From contig NZ_PVSS01000006.1 of assembly GCF_003025005.1 (NCBI RefSeq), positions 62,001 through 126,000 of the forward strand: 64,000 nucleotides of DNA. Direction: 5' to 3'. Both the position numbers and the translations under genes were made by a program. The notes under the pieces were generated by a model. That model saw only the letters and a list, made by a program, of their open reading frames with translations, searched no databases and was not told where the DNA came from. This document shows, in pieces, positions 50,918-60,109 of the stretch; position 1 is the stretch's first letter; each line of letters opens with the position of its first letter. Source of the DNA: Brumimicrobium mesophilum (GTDB lineage Bacteria; Bacteroidota; Bacteroidia; Flavobacteriales_D; Crocinitomicaceae).

Positions 50918-51679
50918 TTAAAATCCACTTGTAAACAACCCTTGAGCGCCTTTAATTCCACATTTTTGATAAGTATTATAAGCCTGGGCAGCTCTTTCAT
51001 CAATTTGGATTCCTGTTTCATTTATAACATAACCATTCAAAGCACCATGTAAAACATAAGCTTCTGGAGCCATTAAATGTGTTGTCCAAAGAATTGGATT
51101 TGCGTTTGCATTTTTAACATGTTCTTTAAAATACGATTTGGAATAACAACCCAAAATCATTACGTCTTTCTGGATTTTCGTTTCTTTGAATTTCGGATTC
51201 ACATCAAAATCCATTAACCCATTGTGTCCAATGTAAACAAATAAATCAGCGCCTCCACCAAATTCAAATTCTTGATCTTTATAAATGATTTTCTCAGGTT
51301 TTTGTCCATTCGAATTCAATAAGAAATTCTCTGTACATTCTCTAATATTCCATCCGTTATAGGCTTCTGCGAGTAAATAAATGTCTTTGGTTTTGTGTTT
51401 AAAAAGAATTCTATCCAAAATCATTGGATTATTTGATTCTAATTCAGCGACTAATACCCAATCTGTAGTTTTCTTGTCAAAAAAATGTCTCATTCCATAT
51501 CCAGCTCCCCAATAAAGATTTGAATTTGGTTTCGTTCCATCTCCAATCGATTTGGGCACAGGTACAATCCCCTGGGAATCGTTGTCACAAAGCGCTACAA
51601 AAACGTGAATGAGTTTGTCTTGGGAGAATAAGCTACATGAGAAAAGGATTAGCGAGATGGACAATAGAATTAATTTCAT
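50918..51679 (-). CDS. Secreted protein with possible clan CD (caspase-fold) His/Cys dyad
   Basis: 253 residues with a signal peptide (SLFSQ). The mature domain alternates strands and helices. Two hydrophobic strands end in candidate catalytic residues: DLFVYIGHNG with His152, and KDVMILGCYSKS with Cys178. In clan CD peptidases a His after a strand and a Cys after the next strand form the dyad, as here with 26 residues between them. This is inferred from the pattern only; the family is not recognised. Confidence 0.5.
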   Translation of the reverse strand: MKLILLSISLILFSCSLFSQDKLIHVFVALCDNDSQGIVPVPKSIGDGTKPNSNLYWGAGYGMRHFFDKKTTDWVLVAELESNNPMILDRILFKHKTKDIYLLAEAYNGWNIRECTENFLLNSNGQKPEKIIYKDQEFEFGGGADLFVYIGHNGLMDFDVNPKFKETKIQKDVMILGCYSKSYFKEHVKNANANPILWTTHLMAPEAYVLHGALNGYVINETGIQIDERAAQAYNTYQKCGIKGAQGLFTSGF

Positions 51680-51752
51680 AATCGTGCAGAACTTTCAGGT
51701 TACAATTCATTTATAACCAGAAAAATCAAGTTTTATTATATGAATGATGGTC

Positions 51753-52460
51753 CTAAATCAATTTCTCACCAATGATTCCCACCAAGAATCCGACAGAAGC
51801 ACCAATTGAGGTCAAATAGTTTCTGCTTAATTTACTTTCTGGAATAATATCTTGGATGAGCAAATAGAGAATTCCTCCACTTGCAAAATTCATTAAGTGT
51901 GCCGTTAATTCTTGATGGTCGCTCAAAAAATAATGTCCAATTAGGGCTCCTCCAATTCCAAAGAAACTTAAGAAAAAGAATATGATAAGTGTCTTTTTGG
52001 GTGTAAATCCGCTTTGTACTAAGTCTCTGAATGAATTGAAAGCTTCGGGTAAATTTTGAAGGCCAATGAAAACGGCCAAAAGTGTTGCCATGCTTGGTTC
52101 AATTGCGAATACTGCTCCTAGAGCAATTGCTTCGGGAATGAAATCCATCATCATTGCTAACAAAGTCGCGGTTTGACCTCCTTTTTTAGCCAAATAACGG
52201 TCTAAGACCATGAAACTTAAAGTACCTGCAAGAAATGATAAAATCAGGGGAAATAATTCTAATTCTTCCATCGCTTTTGGAATAAGTACCAATGCCAAAG
52301 CCGACAAAATAATTCCAGCTCCAAAGGACTTTAACGTATGAGTGATTTCATACTTTACAGGAGTTTCCTTAATGTGGTGATTAAATAGATTCGCTAAAAG
52401 ACCACCGATGAAGACCGTTATTCCAGCAAATCCTGAGAAGAAAATAAGGTTTTGAATCAT
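51753..52460 (-). CDS. ZIP family metal transporter
   Basis: 235 residues with about eight helices. The ZIP metal-binding helices are visible as MMMDFIPEAIALGA and IGLQNLPEAFNSFRD. ZIP proteins import zinc, iron or manganese. It lies downstream of a lone feoA on the same strand with a gap of about 117 bases. Metal specificity cannot be read from sequence. Confidence 0.85.
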   Translation of the reverse strand: MIQNLIFFSGFAGITVFIGGLLANLFNHHIKETPVKYEITHTLKSFGAGIILSALALVLIPKAMEELELFPLILSFLAGTLSFMVLDRYLAKKGGQTATLLAMMMDFIPEAIALGAVFAIEPSMATLLAVFIGLQNLPEAFNSFRDLVQSGFTPKKTLIIFFFLSFFGIGGALIGHYFLSDHQELTAHLMNFASGGILYLLIQDIIPESKLSRNYLTSIGASVGFLVGIIGEKLI

Positions 52461-52576
52461 AAGGGTATACTTCTTTATTTTAATATAAATTTACAAATAA
52501 AGATGAGTTAAACAATTTTGAATAAGGAGTAAAATAGAGGAGTATGCGTATTAAAGTGCGATAGGAAAAATAAATA

Positions 52577-52807
52577 TCAATTGGGGTTTACCATAATATT
52601 CATAGCATCTGACAATCTTAAGCTAATTGCGAAATCATTTAATCGAATAGCTATTGGATCTCCAAATGGAGAAATAGAACGGATTTCAAAGGAAGTTCCT
52701 GGCGTTAACCCCATTTCAATTAAACGTTGGGATACAGCACTGTGTTTGATTTCAGTGATGATTCCACTTGCGCCTTTTCTTAATTTGGTAATGCTCGTAC
52801 TTTCCAT
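52577..52807 (-). CDS. feoA: FeoA domain protein
   Basis: 76 residues with the SH3-like FeoA pattern: GASGIITEI, RLIEMGLTPGTSFEI and DPIAIRLNDFAISLRLSDA. FeoA regulates FeoB for ferrous iron uptake. No feoB follows; a ZIP transporter does. The isolated gene is unusual, since feoA normally precedes or is fused to feoB. Confidence 0.82.
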   Translation of the reverse strand: MESTSITKLRKGASGIITEIKHSAVSQRLIEMGLTPGTSFEIRSISPFGDPIAIRLNDFAISLRLSDAMNIMVNPN

Positions 52808-53072
52808 GTAACAAATATAGAGCAGTGAGGTGGCTTATACAATACCATTAATTAGGTATTTTGAATGAGTCTAAATAAGGGTGACCTCACTGCAAAAGGT
52901 GATACAAAGATCTGTGAATATTCAGGGATGTACATAGGGAAAAAGAAGAATTTTTTCCTGTCTTTTGAGTATATTCATTGAGTGGGATGATTTTTCATTC
53001 CCTAATTTTTTTCTAAAATTCTACCTCAAACATAAATTTTCACAAATTAAATCCATAGACTAAATTTTGATT

Positions 53073-53080
53073 TACATTTG
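53073..53080 (+). promoter_or_regulatory. TAnnTTTG -7 box upstream of 53085
   Basis: TACATTTG ends four bases before the GTG at 53085. Confidence 0.4.
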
Positions 53081-53084
53081 CGCT

Positions 53085-53453
53085 GTGAAAACGACTCTTA
53101 AAAATACATTTTTAACTCTTTGTTTTACTGTTTACTGTCTATCAGTATTCAGTACGGTAGCGTTGCCTTCGTTAGACACAAATTTCGATGTCCAACAAAA
53201 TTCGGAGGGAGTTCATTTCACTGGATTGTCCAAAATACTCTTTCCTCAATCTATCAGCGCTGAGGGTTATGGTTTTTCTCTCTCCCTAGCTACTCCTGAT
53301 GTAGATGGTGGACATGATAAGTCCATTATTGCAACTCAATTATTGAGTAAACTGATTGTTCAAAATGATATCAGTTCTTTCAAGGAGTCTAAAACCTTGG
53401 ATCTGCAATTCAGGGCTGTGGACATCATTTTTCCATTTCATAATTTCTGGTAG
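53085..53453 (+). CDS. Hypothetical secreted protein
   Basis: 122 residues from GTG 53085 (the TTG at 53067 is in the promoter region). A signal-like helix (TFLTLCFTVYCLSVFSTVA) precedes a polar domain with no known motif. The start is uncertain because the promoter box is so close. Function unknown. Confidence 0.45.
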   Translation: MKTTLKNTFLTLCFTVYCLSVFSTVALPSLDTNFDVQQNSEGVHFTGLSKILFPQSISAEGYGFSLSLATPDVDGGHDKSIIATQLLSKLIVQNDISSFKESKTLDLQFRAVDIIFPFHNFW

Positions 53454-53632
53454 AATTCTTATGCTTCATTGAATTGATCAATGCGTTGATCATTGCTTTT
53501 GTACCTAAATAATAGGTCCAAATAAAAATACAAATAAGAAATTCACCCTGTTTTCTTAGGCATTGAAATAATAGCTATGACAAGAAAATAATAGTCTAGC
53601 ATTAGCTAAGAATCAGATTTAAAACAACAAAA

Positions 53633-54166
53633 ATGGAAACTGGAAATATTTTAATTGGAGTAATCTCCATGATGGCAATCATTATACCCTTTTTTTTAAT
53701 GTACAAAAAAAGTAAAAATACAGAAAGAGGTCTACTCAAAAATTTGAAAGAATACACCCAAAATAATGGTTTGCAACTAGATAAATGGGGATCTGTTGAA
53801 AATATTATTCTTGGAATAGATCATATAAATAAAATAGCTTTTTTCTCTGAATTGGATGGAGATGCTTATAAAACTATGCATTTGAATTTAACTGATTTAG
53901 AAATGTGTAGAGTTAATCGTGAAGGTCGCGAAGTTAAATACCATGGTGGAAAAGACATTTTAACCCATAGTTTAGAAATTTGTTTTTATCCTAAAAATCG
54001 AAGAGAAGGGATTGAGATTTTCAAACTTTATAATGAAGATAAAAACAAAAGTCTTAATGGTGAAATTCAATTGGCCAATGAATGGGTTTCTATTTATAAT
54101 GATGTTATTACTTCATTAGCTTCAACTTCAAAAATGCCTGAAGAATCAGAAATGGCTGTGGTATAA
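53633..54166 (+). CDS. Hypothetical single-pass membrane protein
   Basis: 177 residues. One N-terminal helix (ILIGVISMMAIIIPFFLMY) anchors a soluble domain with IILGIDHINKIAFFSELDGDA and a helical end. No family recognised. A hairpin with eight T follows the stop. Confidence 0.6.
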   Translation: METGNILIGVISMMAIIIPFFLMYKKSKNTERGLLKNLKEYTQNNGLQLDKWGSVENIILGIDHINKIAFFSELDGDAYKTMHLNLTDLEMCRVNREGREVKYHGGKDILTHSLEICFYPKNRREGIEIFKLYNEDKNKSLNGEIQLANEWVSIYNDVITSLASTSKMPEESEMAVV

Positions 54167-54197
54167 TTTTAGATTAAAAAATCAGTTAAAAATAAAT

Positions 54198-54224
54198 CCC
54201 TAGGAGAAATCTTAGGGTTTTTTT
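54198..54224 (+). terminator. Terminator after 54166
   Basis: Inverted repeat ccctagg / cttaggg with one mismatch and a T-run. Confidence 0.6.
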
Positions 54225-54300
54225 TATGCGTTCATAACTTTTTTTTATCTGTAAGCCAACCTTTTCAGCCTTTACGGCGTCTAATAAGAAACCAAACATC

Positions 54301-54657
54301 ATGGAAGCAAAAAACATCAAGTCGTTAAATTCAGCTGTATATGTAATGCGCCATTTTGTAGAATTAAGCGCTACATTACTCCCTATTTATGAAAAAATGA
54401 CTCGAAATGAGCCGCATAGTGTTCATTCTGAGGATGATAAAAAACGCATTGACGTCGTTTATGAAACCTATAATGTCAATCCAAGAACAAGTGAATTCTT
54501 GTTGGGGTCCAACATAGTGGCATTGATAAAGGACACTTATAATGAATTGAAAAATCGTTCAAAAAGCAACGAAAAAATAGCCCAAGAACAATTGGAAGCT
54601 TTTCAAGAGGAATATGCCAAACTGAAACAGGATTGGTACATTACTTTAATGAATTAG
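54301..54657 (+). CDS. Hypothetical helical protein
   Basis: 118 residues, soluble and helical with a charged C-terminal part. No motif recognised. Its upstream region is short. Function unknown. Confidence 0.55.
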   Translation: MEAKNIKSLNSAVYVMRHFVELSATLLPIYEKMTRNEPHSVHSEDDKKRIDVVYETYNVNPRTSEFLLGSNIVALIKDTYNELKNRSKSNEKIAQEQLEAFQEEYAKLKQDWYITLMN

Positions 54658-54912
54658 AATCAATTACGAATTTTGAAATTCATGATTCAATAATTATTGC
54701 GCTATCCTATTTTTATTCTGCAATTAGGAAATTTTTAAAAGCACTTTCTAATTTTTATGGATGACAGTCATTTCTAGAAAATTAAGATAAAAAGGATCGT
54801 AACTTATCTAGAACTCACAATTATACTGTCAATTTCGGATTTGTATTGAATTCGTAATTCCTTATTGATAATTCTTAATTAAGTTTAAAAGGTTTTCACT
54901 ACTTTTGAAGTA

Positions 54913-55536
54913 ATGGAAAATAATATTAAATCAAAACGTACTTCTTGGCCAGTAATGGAATCATTTTATACTATTCAAGGGGAAGGACACTACTCAGGTA
55001 GAGCGGCTTACTTCATTAGAACTGGAGGTTGCGATGTCGGGTGTGTTTGGTGTGACGTGAAAGAAAGTTGGGAGGCTGAAAATCATCCTGAAACTTCTCT
55101 TGAAACATTGCTTGAAGGCGTGAATTCAACAGCTACAGATTTTGTGGTAATAACAGGTGGAGAACCAGCAATGTATCCCATCGAGACGCTTGTTACTGCA
55201 CTTCAAGATGATTATAAAGAGGTTGCAATTGAAACTTCTGGATGTTATCCTTTGGATGCTAAAGTAGATTGGTATTGTTTTTCGCCTAAAAAATTCAAAA
55301 AACCTGTAGAAGAAGCTTATTTCAAAGCGAATGAACTCAAAATCGTAATTTTCAATAAAAATGATTTTAAATGGGCTGAAGAACACGCCGATATGGTAAA
55401 TGATGATTGTTTGCTTTATCTTCAACCCGAATGGTCAAAAGAGGCACAAATGTTGCCATTGATTATTGAATATGTGAAAGAAAATCCTAAATGGAAAATC
55501 TCTTTACAGACGCACAAATACATGAATATACCTTAG
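54913..55536 (+). CDS. queE: 7-carboxy-7-deazaguanine synthase
   Basis: 207 residues. A radical SAM enzyme of queuosine synthesis. The unusual CxxxCxxC cluster site is Cys40, Cys44 and Cys47 (GGCDVGCVWCDVKESW), preceded by FYTIQGEGHYSGRAA. It converts CPH4 to CDG. The next gene begins three bases after the stop. Other queuosine genes are not in the window. Confidence 0.93.
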   Translation: MENNIKSKRTSWPVMESFYTIQGEGHYSGRAAYFIRTGGCDVGCVWCDVKESWEAENHPETSLETLLEGVNSTATDFVVITGGEPAMYPIETLVTALQDDYKEVAIETSGCYPLDAKVDWYCFSPKKFKKPVEEAYFKANELKIVIFNKNDFKWAEEHADMVNDDCLLYLQPEWSKEAQMLPLIIEYVKENPKWKISLQTHKYMNIP

Positions 55537-55539
55537 AAC

Positions 55540-57561
55540 ATGACGAAAAATATTGGTTTACTTTTCACGCTTTTATTATTGCTTTTTTCTAGTTGTGCAA
55601 CCGCTCAAATGGGGTATGGTACGAAAAGTAAAAAGGCAATTAAACTTTACGAAGAGGCTAGAAATGCACCTCAGGAAAATTTTAATGTTAAAACTGGCCG
55701 CCCCAATTATCAGTCTGGGATTGATTTGTTAAAAAAGGCCCTCGAAAAAGACAATAACTTTTTAGAAGCGCATCAATTAATAGGTGAATTTTACCGCATT
55801 ACTAATCAACCTAAAGAATCCGTTTTTCATTTTAAAAAATCTTTATCTATAAGACCTGACGCTAATTTGAACGGTCAATTATATGTTGATATTAGTGAAC
55901 AACAATTTAGAAATGGTGAGTTTGAAGACGCTATCCTATATGCAGATAAAGTGATTATGGGGAACAATAGATCAACTCCTCAACACTTGATTAATATTTC
56001 ACATAAAATTAAAACGAACGCTGAGTTTTCAATATTTGCCATTAATAATCCAGCCAAAATTAACCCTGTAAATATTGGGAAGTCAATAAATACAAAGTAT
56101 CCTGAATATTTCCCTACAATAACGGTTGATGGAAAAACTTTACTCTTTACTAGAGAAGTTCCTAATAACGACGGTTCTCCTAGAGGACAAGAGGACTTTT
56201 TCTTTTCTACTTTGTCAGAAGATAATTTATGGTCAACGGCTGTTCCGATGCCGGCAAATATCAATACTGAACAAAATGAAGGAGCTCCAACTATTTCAGC
56301 TGATGGACGAACTTTAATTTTCGTTGGTTGTCCTGATGTGACAGGAAGGAATTATGGGCGAAATAGAGTAGGTAGAGGAAGTTGTGATTTATTTGTGACC
56401 GAAAGAATTGGTGGACAATGGACAAATCCAAAAAACTTACCTGGACGTGTAAATACAGCTAATTGGGAAACTCAACCTTCACTCTCTGCCGATGGAAAAA
56501 CACTGTATTTCATTAGACGAGTGAATGACCGTGAAAGAAAAAGAAGCGACATTTTTGTTAGTGAAAAATTACCTGATGGCTCTTGGGGAGCGGGAGTTCC
56601 TTTGCCAGATCACATCAATACGGAAATGTCAGAATCTTCTGTGATGATTCATCCAGACGGCCAAACCTTGTATTTCGCATCGAATGGTCACGTTGGAATG
56701 GGAGGAACGGATATTTACATGTCAAGAAAAGATCCAAAAGGGAACTGGGGAAATCCCATTAATTTAGGTTATCCGATTAATTCGGAGAGTAATGAAAATT
56801 CTTTACTTGTAGGTCCAGATGGTGAAATCGCCTTTTTCGCTTCGGATAGAGCAGGAGGAGAGGGTGATTTGGATATTTATTATTTCGAATTACCTAAGGA
56901 ATATCAACCAATCAAAACAACTTATTTTGAGGGGTTAGTATTTGATGCTCAAACCAAAGAACCGCTAAAAGGAAATTTTGAATTGTTTGATTTAGAAACG
57001 GGTGAACAAATTATAGCTTCGGAGGCTGATGCAATTACTGGAGAATTCCTTGTTGCACTTCCAACACAAAAGGAATATGCTTTAAATGTTGATTTCCCTG
57101 GTTATAGTTTCTTTTCGAAGAACTTTAATATGATTGAAAGCAGTGATGAAGCAATTCAGATGGAGATTCCAATGGTACCACTTAGCGATGAACAACCTGT
57201 TTTATTGGCCAATGTATTCTTTGATTTAGGAAAATCGTCGTTGAGAAAAGAATCTTTTGTTGAACTCAATAAGTTGGTGAGTTTATTAAATATAAACGCA
57301 GCGATCAAAATTGAGATTGGTGGTCATACCGATACCAGAGGAGACAAGGATGACAATTTACGCTTATCAAAGGAAAGAGCGAAATCCGTTTATGATTATT
57401 TGGTTAAAGAAGGAATTTCTTCAAGCAGGTTGACTTTTAAAGGATATGGTGAGCAAAAACCTATCAATACAGATGCACAAATAGATATGTTGGGATCTGA
57501 AAAGGAAAAAGAAAAGGCCCATCAAGAAAATAGAAGAACAGAATATAGAATTGTAAAATGA
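55540..57561 (+). CDS. porE: PorE-like OmpA-family protein (T9SS)
   Basis: 673 residues. A lipoprotein signal (FSSC) precedes a TPR region (about 30-165), a WD40/PD40-like propeller (about 170-460) with repeated PSLSADGKTLYFIRR and ISADGRTLIFVGC units, a carboxypeptidase regulatory-like domain and a C-terminal OmpA domain with DLGKSSLRKESFVELNKLV and GHTDTRGDKDDNLRLSKERA. This order matches PorE, which links the T9SS to peptidoglycan. Its stop overlaps the next ATG by four bases. Confidence 0.82.
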   Translation: MTKNIGLLFTLLLLLFSSCATAQMGYGTKSKKAIKLYEEARNAPQENFNVKTGRPNYQSGIDLLKKALEKDNNFLEAHQLIGEFYRITNQPKESVFHFKKSLSIRPDANLNGQLYVDISEQQFRNGEFEDAILYADKVIMGNNRSTPQHLINISHKIKTNAEFSIFAINNPAKINPVNIGKSINTKYPEYFPTITVDGKTLLFTREVPNNDGSPRGQEDFFFSTLSEDNLWSTAVPMPANINTEQNEGAPTISADGRTLIFVGCPDVTGRNYGRNRVGRGSCDLFVTERIGGQWTNPKNLPGRVNTANWETQPSLSADGKTLYFIRRVNDRERKRSDIFVSEKLPDGSWGAGVPLPDHINTEMSESSVMIHPDGQTLYFASNGHVGMGGTDIYMSRKDPKGNWGNPINLGYPINSESNENSLLVGPDGEIAFFASDRAGGEGDLDIYYFELPKEYQPIKTTYFEGLVFDAQTKEPLKGNFELFDLETGEQIIASEADAITGEFLVALPTQKEYALNVDFPGYSFFSKNFNMIESSDEAIQMEIPMVPLSDEQPVLLANVFFDLGKSSLRKESFVELNKLVSLLNINAAIKIEIGGHTDTRGDKDDNLRLSKERAKSVYDYLVKEGISSSRLTFKGYGEQKPINTDAQIDMLGSEKEKEKAHQENRRTEYRIVK

Positions 57562-58511
57562 TTCATTTTTTAAGATTAATTCGTCCCATTAACTTGTTGA
57601 TAATTATACTTACCATGTACAGTATTGGTGGGTATTTAGATTTTGTTTATCAAGATTTCAAAAATGGAAACATCCTTGTTTTATCTTTCAATTTTTTCTT
57701 ATTGGTAATTTCTACTGTTATGATTGCGGCAGCAGGAAATATTATCAATGATTATTTTGATGTAAGGGCAGATAGAATAAATCGTCCAGAACGAACAATC
57801 GTTATGAAGCACATCAAAAGAAGATGGGCCATTGTATTTCATTGGGTTCTTAACTTTTTAGCATTCGGAATTGCGATTTATTTAGGATTAAAACTGAATA
57901 CATTTTGGTATGTTTTCATTCATTTATTATCCATCAATTTCTTGTGGTTTTACTCTATGCAGCTTAAAAGAACATTAGTGATTGGAAATGTTGTTATTGC
58001 TTTATTAACGGCATTAGTTCCAGTGCTCGTTGGAATTTATTATCAAGACTTTTTTAGAACTACAATTCTTGACAAAGCACATCCTTTCAGTTTAAATAAT
58101 TATAAATTCTTCCCAATTTACCTGAGTTTAGGACTTGGACTTTTTGCATTTTTACTCAATTTCACACGAGAAATTATTAAGGACATGGAAGACATAAAAG
58201 GAGATTTAGTTTTAAAAGCACGAACAATTCCAATTGTTTATGGATTAAAAAAATCAAGAAATATTGCAATCTTATTCTTGTTAATTACAATGACTTTAAC
58301 CGTACCAATTGTGTGGTTTTGGGAAGCAGGGTATATAAATGGTTTTGCACTGTTACCACTGGTTCTTAGTGCAATCTCTGCCTTAATAACTTTGGTGATT
58401 TTATTGAAGCCTATCAATAACAAAAATCTTAAATCCGCTAATTTAAGTATCAAATTAACCATCATTTTTGGAATGATTCTTCCGTTGTTTTGGGTTCTTC
58501 AGATGATGTAA
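57558..58511 (+). CDS. UbiA-type prenyltransferase
   Basis: 317 residues with about eight helices. The two Asp-rich motifs are NDYFDVRAD (residues 64-72) and DMEDIKGD (about 205-212). UbiA enzymes transfer prenyl groups onto small acceptors; the close relatives in Bacteroidota are geranylgeranylglycerol-phosphate synthase-like. Menaquinone MenA is a possible alternative. Coupled to the PorE-like gene by ATGA, followed by maf. Confidence 0.84.
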   Translation: MIHFLRLIRPINLLIIILTMYSIGGYLDFVYQDFKNGNILVLSFNFFLLVISTVMIAAAGNIINDYFDVRADRINRPERTIVMKHIKRRWAIVFHWVLNFLAFGIAIYLGLKLNTFWYVFIHLLSINFLWFYSMQLKRTLVIGNVVIALLTALVPVLVGIYYQDFFRTTILDKAHPFSLNNYKFFPIYLSLGLGLFAFLLNFTREIIKDMEDIKGDLVLKARTIPIVYGLKKSRNIAILFLLITMTLTVPIVWFWEAGYINGFALLPLVLSAISALITLVILLKPINNKNLKSANLSIKLTIIFGMILPLFWVLQMM

Positions 58512-58524
58512 TAAAAAGTGTTTT

Positions 58525-59103
58525 ATGTTTACAAAAAAGATAATCCTAGGTTCAGCTTCACCGCGCAGAAAACAACTTGTAGAACAACTCGACATAGAAT
58601 GTGAAATTCGCAAAAAGGAAGTAGATGAAGTTTTTCCTGATACACTTTCACATTATGATGTTCCAGAGTATTTATCGAAATTAAAAGCAGAACCACTTAA
58701 AAAATCAATCAAGAAAGATGAGGTTTTATTGACTTCAGATACTGTGGTAATTCACAAAAACCAGATTTTAGAGAAACCAAAAGACTTTCAAGATGCTGTT
58801 CAAATGTTGGAGAAATTGTCAAACTCAACTAATGAGGTTGTTACAGGAGTTCATTTGTTCAATCCAAATTATGAAAAATCTTTTTCTGTTCGCACCAAGG
58901 TATTTTTTAAGGAATTAACAGAAGAAGAAATTGAGTATTATGTAAACAAATACGAACCATACGACAAAGCCGGAGCATACGGAATCCAAGAATGGATCGG
59001 AATGATTGGTGTGGAAAAAATTGAGGGTTGCTTTTATAATGTAATGGGGTTGCCAGTAAATGAACTTTGGAAAGTTTTAAACGAAGAGTTTTCAGGAGAA
59101 TAA
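58525..59103 (+). CDS. maf: Maf-family nucleotide pyrophosphatase
   Basis: 192 residues. The Maf start ILGSASPRRKQLVEQL is clear, with DTVVIHKNQILEKP and GAYGIQEWIGMIGVEKIEGCFYNVMGLP as the other conserved blocks. Maf proteins hydrolyse modified or canonical NTPs (dTTP/UTP, m7GTP) in nucleotide-pool sanitation. It follows the prenyltransferase by 13 bases. Confidence 0.92.
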   Translation: MFTKKIILGSASPRRKQLVEQLDIECEIRKKEVDEVFPDTLSHYDVPEYLSKLKAEPLKKSIKKDEVLLTSDTVVIHKNQILEKPKDFQDAVQMLEKLSNSTNEVVTGVHLFNPNYEKSFSVRTKVFFKELTEEEIEYYVNKYEPYDKAGAYGIQEWIGMIGVEKIEGCFYNVMGLPVNELWKVLNEEFSGE

Positions 59104-59176
59104 TGAATTTGGCTCTACTTGAATTTTTCATTTAATAACCCAAACTCTCACTCTCTCCCTCATCATGGCCATGTCT

Positions 59177-60109
59177 TTACCCCAATAATCCTAAAGTTAA
59201 CAAGTGCGCCCATCTGTCATTGGAAAGTAAAAACAATATTAAAATGATAGGCATTATGTAACTTGAGATATTAAATAATAAGCTAAAATAAAATGTTTTG
59301 GCTTTAATGAAAAAAGCGAGTAAGGGAAGAAGTAAAACCATTGGGACCAAAGGAAAAGTACTGATTAAACTGTAGTCTGGAGTGTATTGATACCAATTGT
59401 TGTTTCGCCAAACTTTCACATATTTGATGTCTTTAAAGAAGAAAGTGCGTTCCAAAAACATATAATTCGTTTCTTCCATGGCAATGATATCGAGAGAAAT
59501 CCATGCTTTTTGACCATTATTAAAAATAACAGGAGAAGTAGTTTCATAATGAGCACCGGCATAATTAATTCTAGTATTTTTTTCCACGATATAACTACCT
59601 ATCGTTTTGGTAGGTAAAACAAATTGGTCGAGCGTAAAGAGTAAAGCAAAAATAGTACAGGTATACATAATAATTTTAAACTGTTTCCATTTTTTTCCTG
59701 TAGTTATTTTTTGAAAGTAGCGGTCATTTTCTAAAGCTTCCTTGCGCTTCATATGTTCATATCGCTGCTGAGCCTGCTTTGCTCTTTCTTCTCTGGTAGA
59801 AGTCCGTGATGTACGTTGCGAATTGTTATGTTCAGTATTTCTTCGACCCTGTGACTGATTTTGTCGGTTGTATGTTTGACGAGAAGTTGATTGACTCTGA
59901 CTTGTGTTTTGCTTATTGCTTGAGTAAGTAATAATTTCAAGCAATCGTTCATAGGCTTCAGTAATTTCAATGAATTTATCCTTTGCGGCCCCAGAAGGGT
60001 TCCTATCCGGATGATATTTCATAGCCTTCTTTCGATAAGCTTTTTTTATGATTTTCTCATCTTTAGTAGGCGATATTCCTAATATTTGAAAATAGCGCTT
60101 TGTACTCAT
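59177..60109 (-). CDS. DnaJ domain membrane protein
   Basis: 310 residues. A J-domain at residues 1-65 has the HPD motif at His33-Pro34-Asp35. A low-complexity Ser/Gln/Arg linker (about 70-120) follows, then a region with two to four membrane helices near the C-terminus. It should recruit an Hsp70 to a membrane. Its ATG overlaps the menE stop by four bases. Confidence 0.82.
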   Translation of the reverse strand: MSTKRYFQILGISPTKDEKIIKKAYRKKAMKYHPDRNPSGAAKDKFIEITEAYERLLEIITYSSNKQNTSQSQSTSRQTYNRQNQSQGRRNTEHNNSQRTSRTSTREERAKQAQQRYEHMKRKEALENDRYFQKITTGKKWKQFKIIMYTCTIFALLFTLDQFVLPTKTIGSYIVEKNTRINYAGAHYETTSPVIFNNGQKAWISLDIIAMEETNYMFLERTFFFKDIKYVKVWRNNNWYQYTPDYSLISTFPLVPMVLLLPLLAFFIKAKTFYFSLLFNISSYIMPIILILFLLSNDRWAHLLTLGLLG

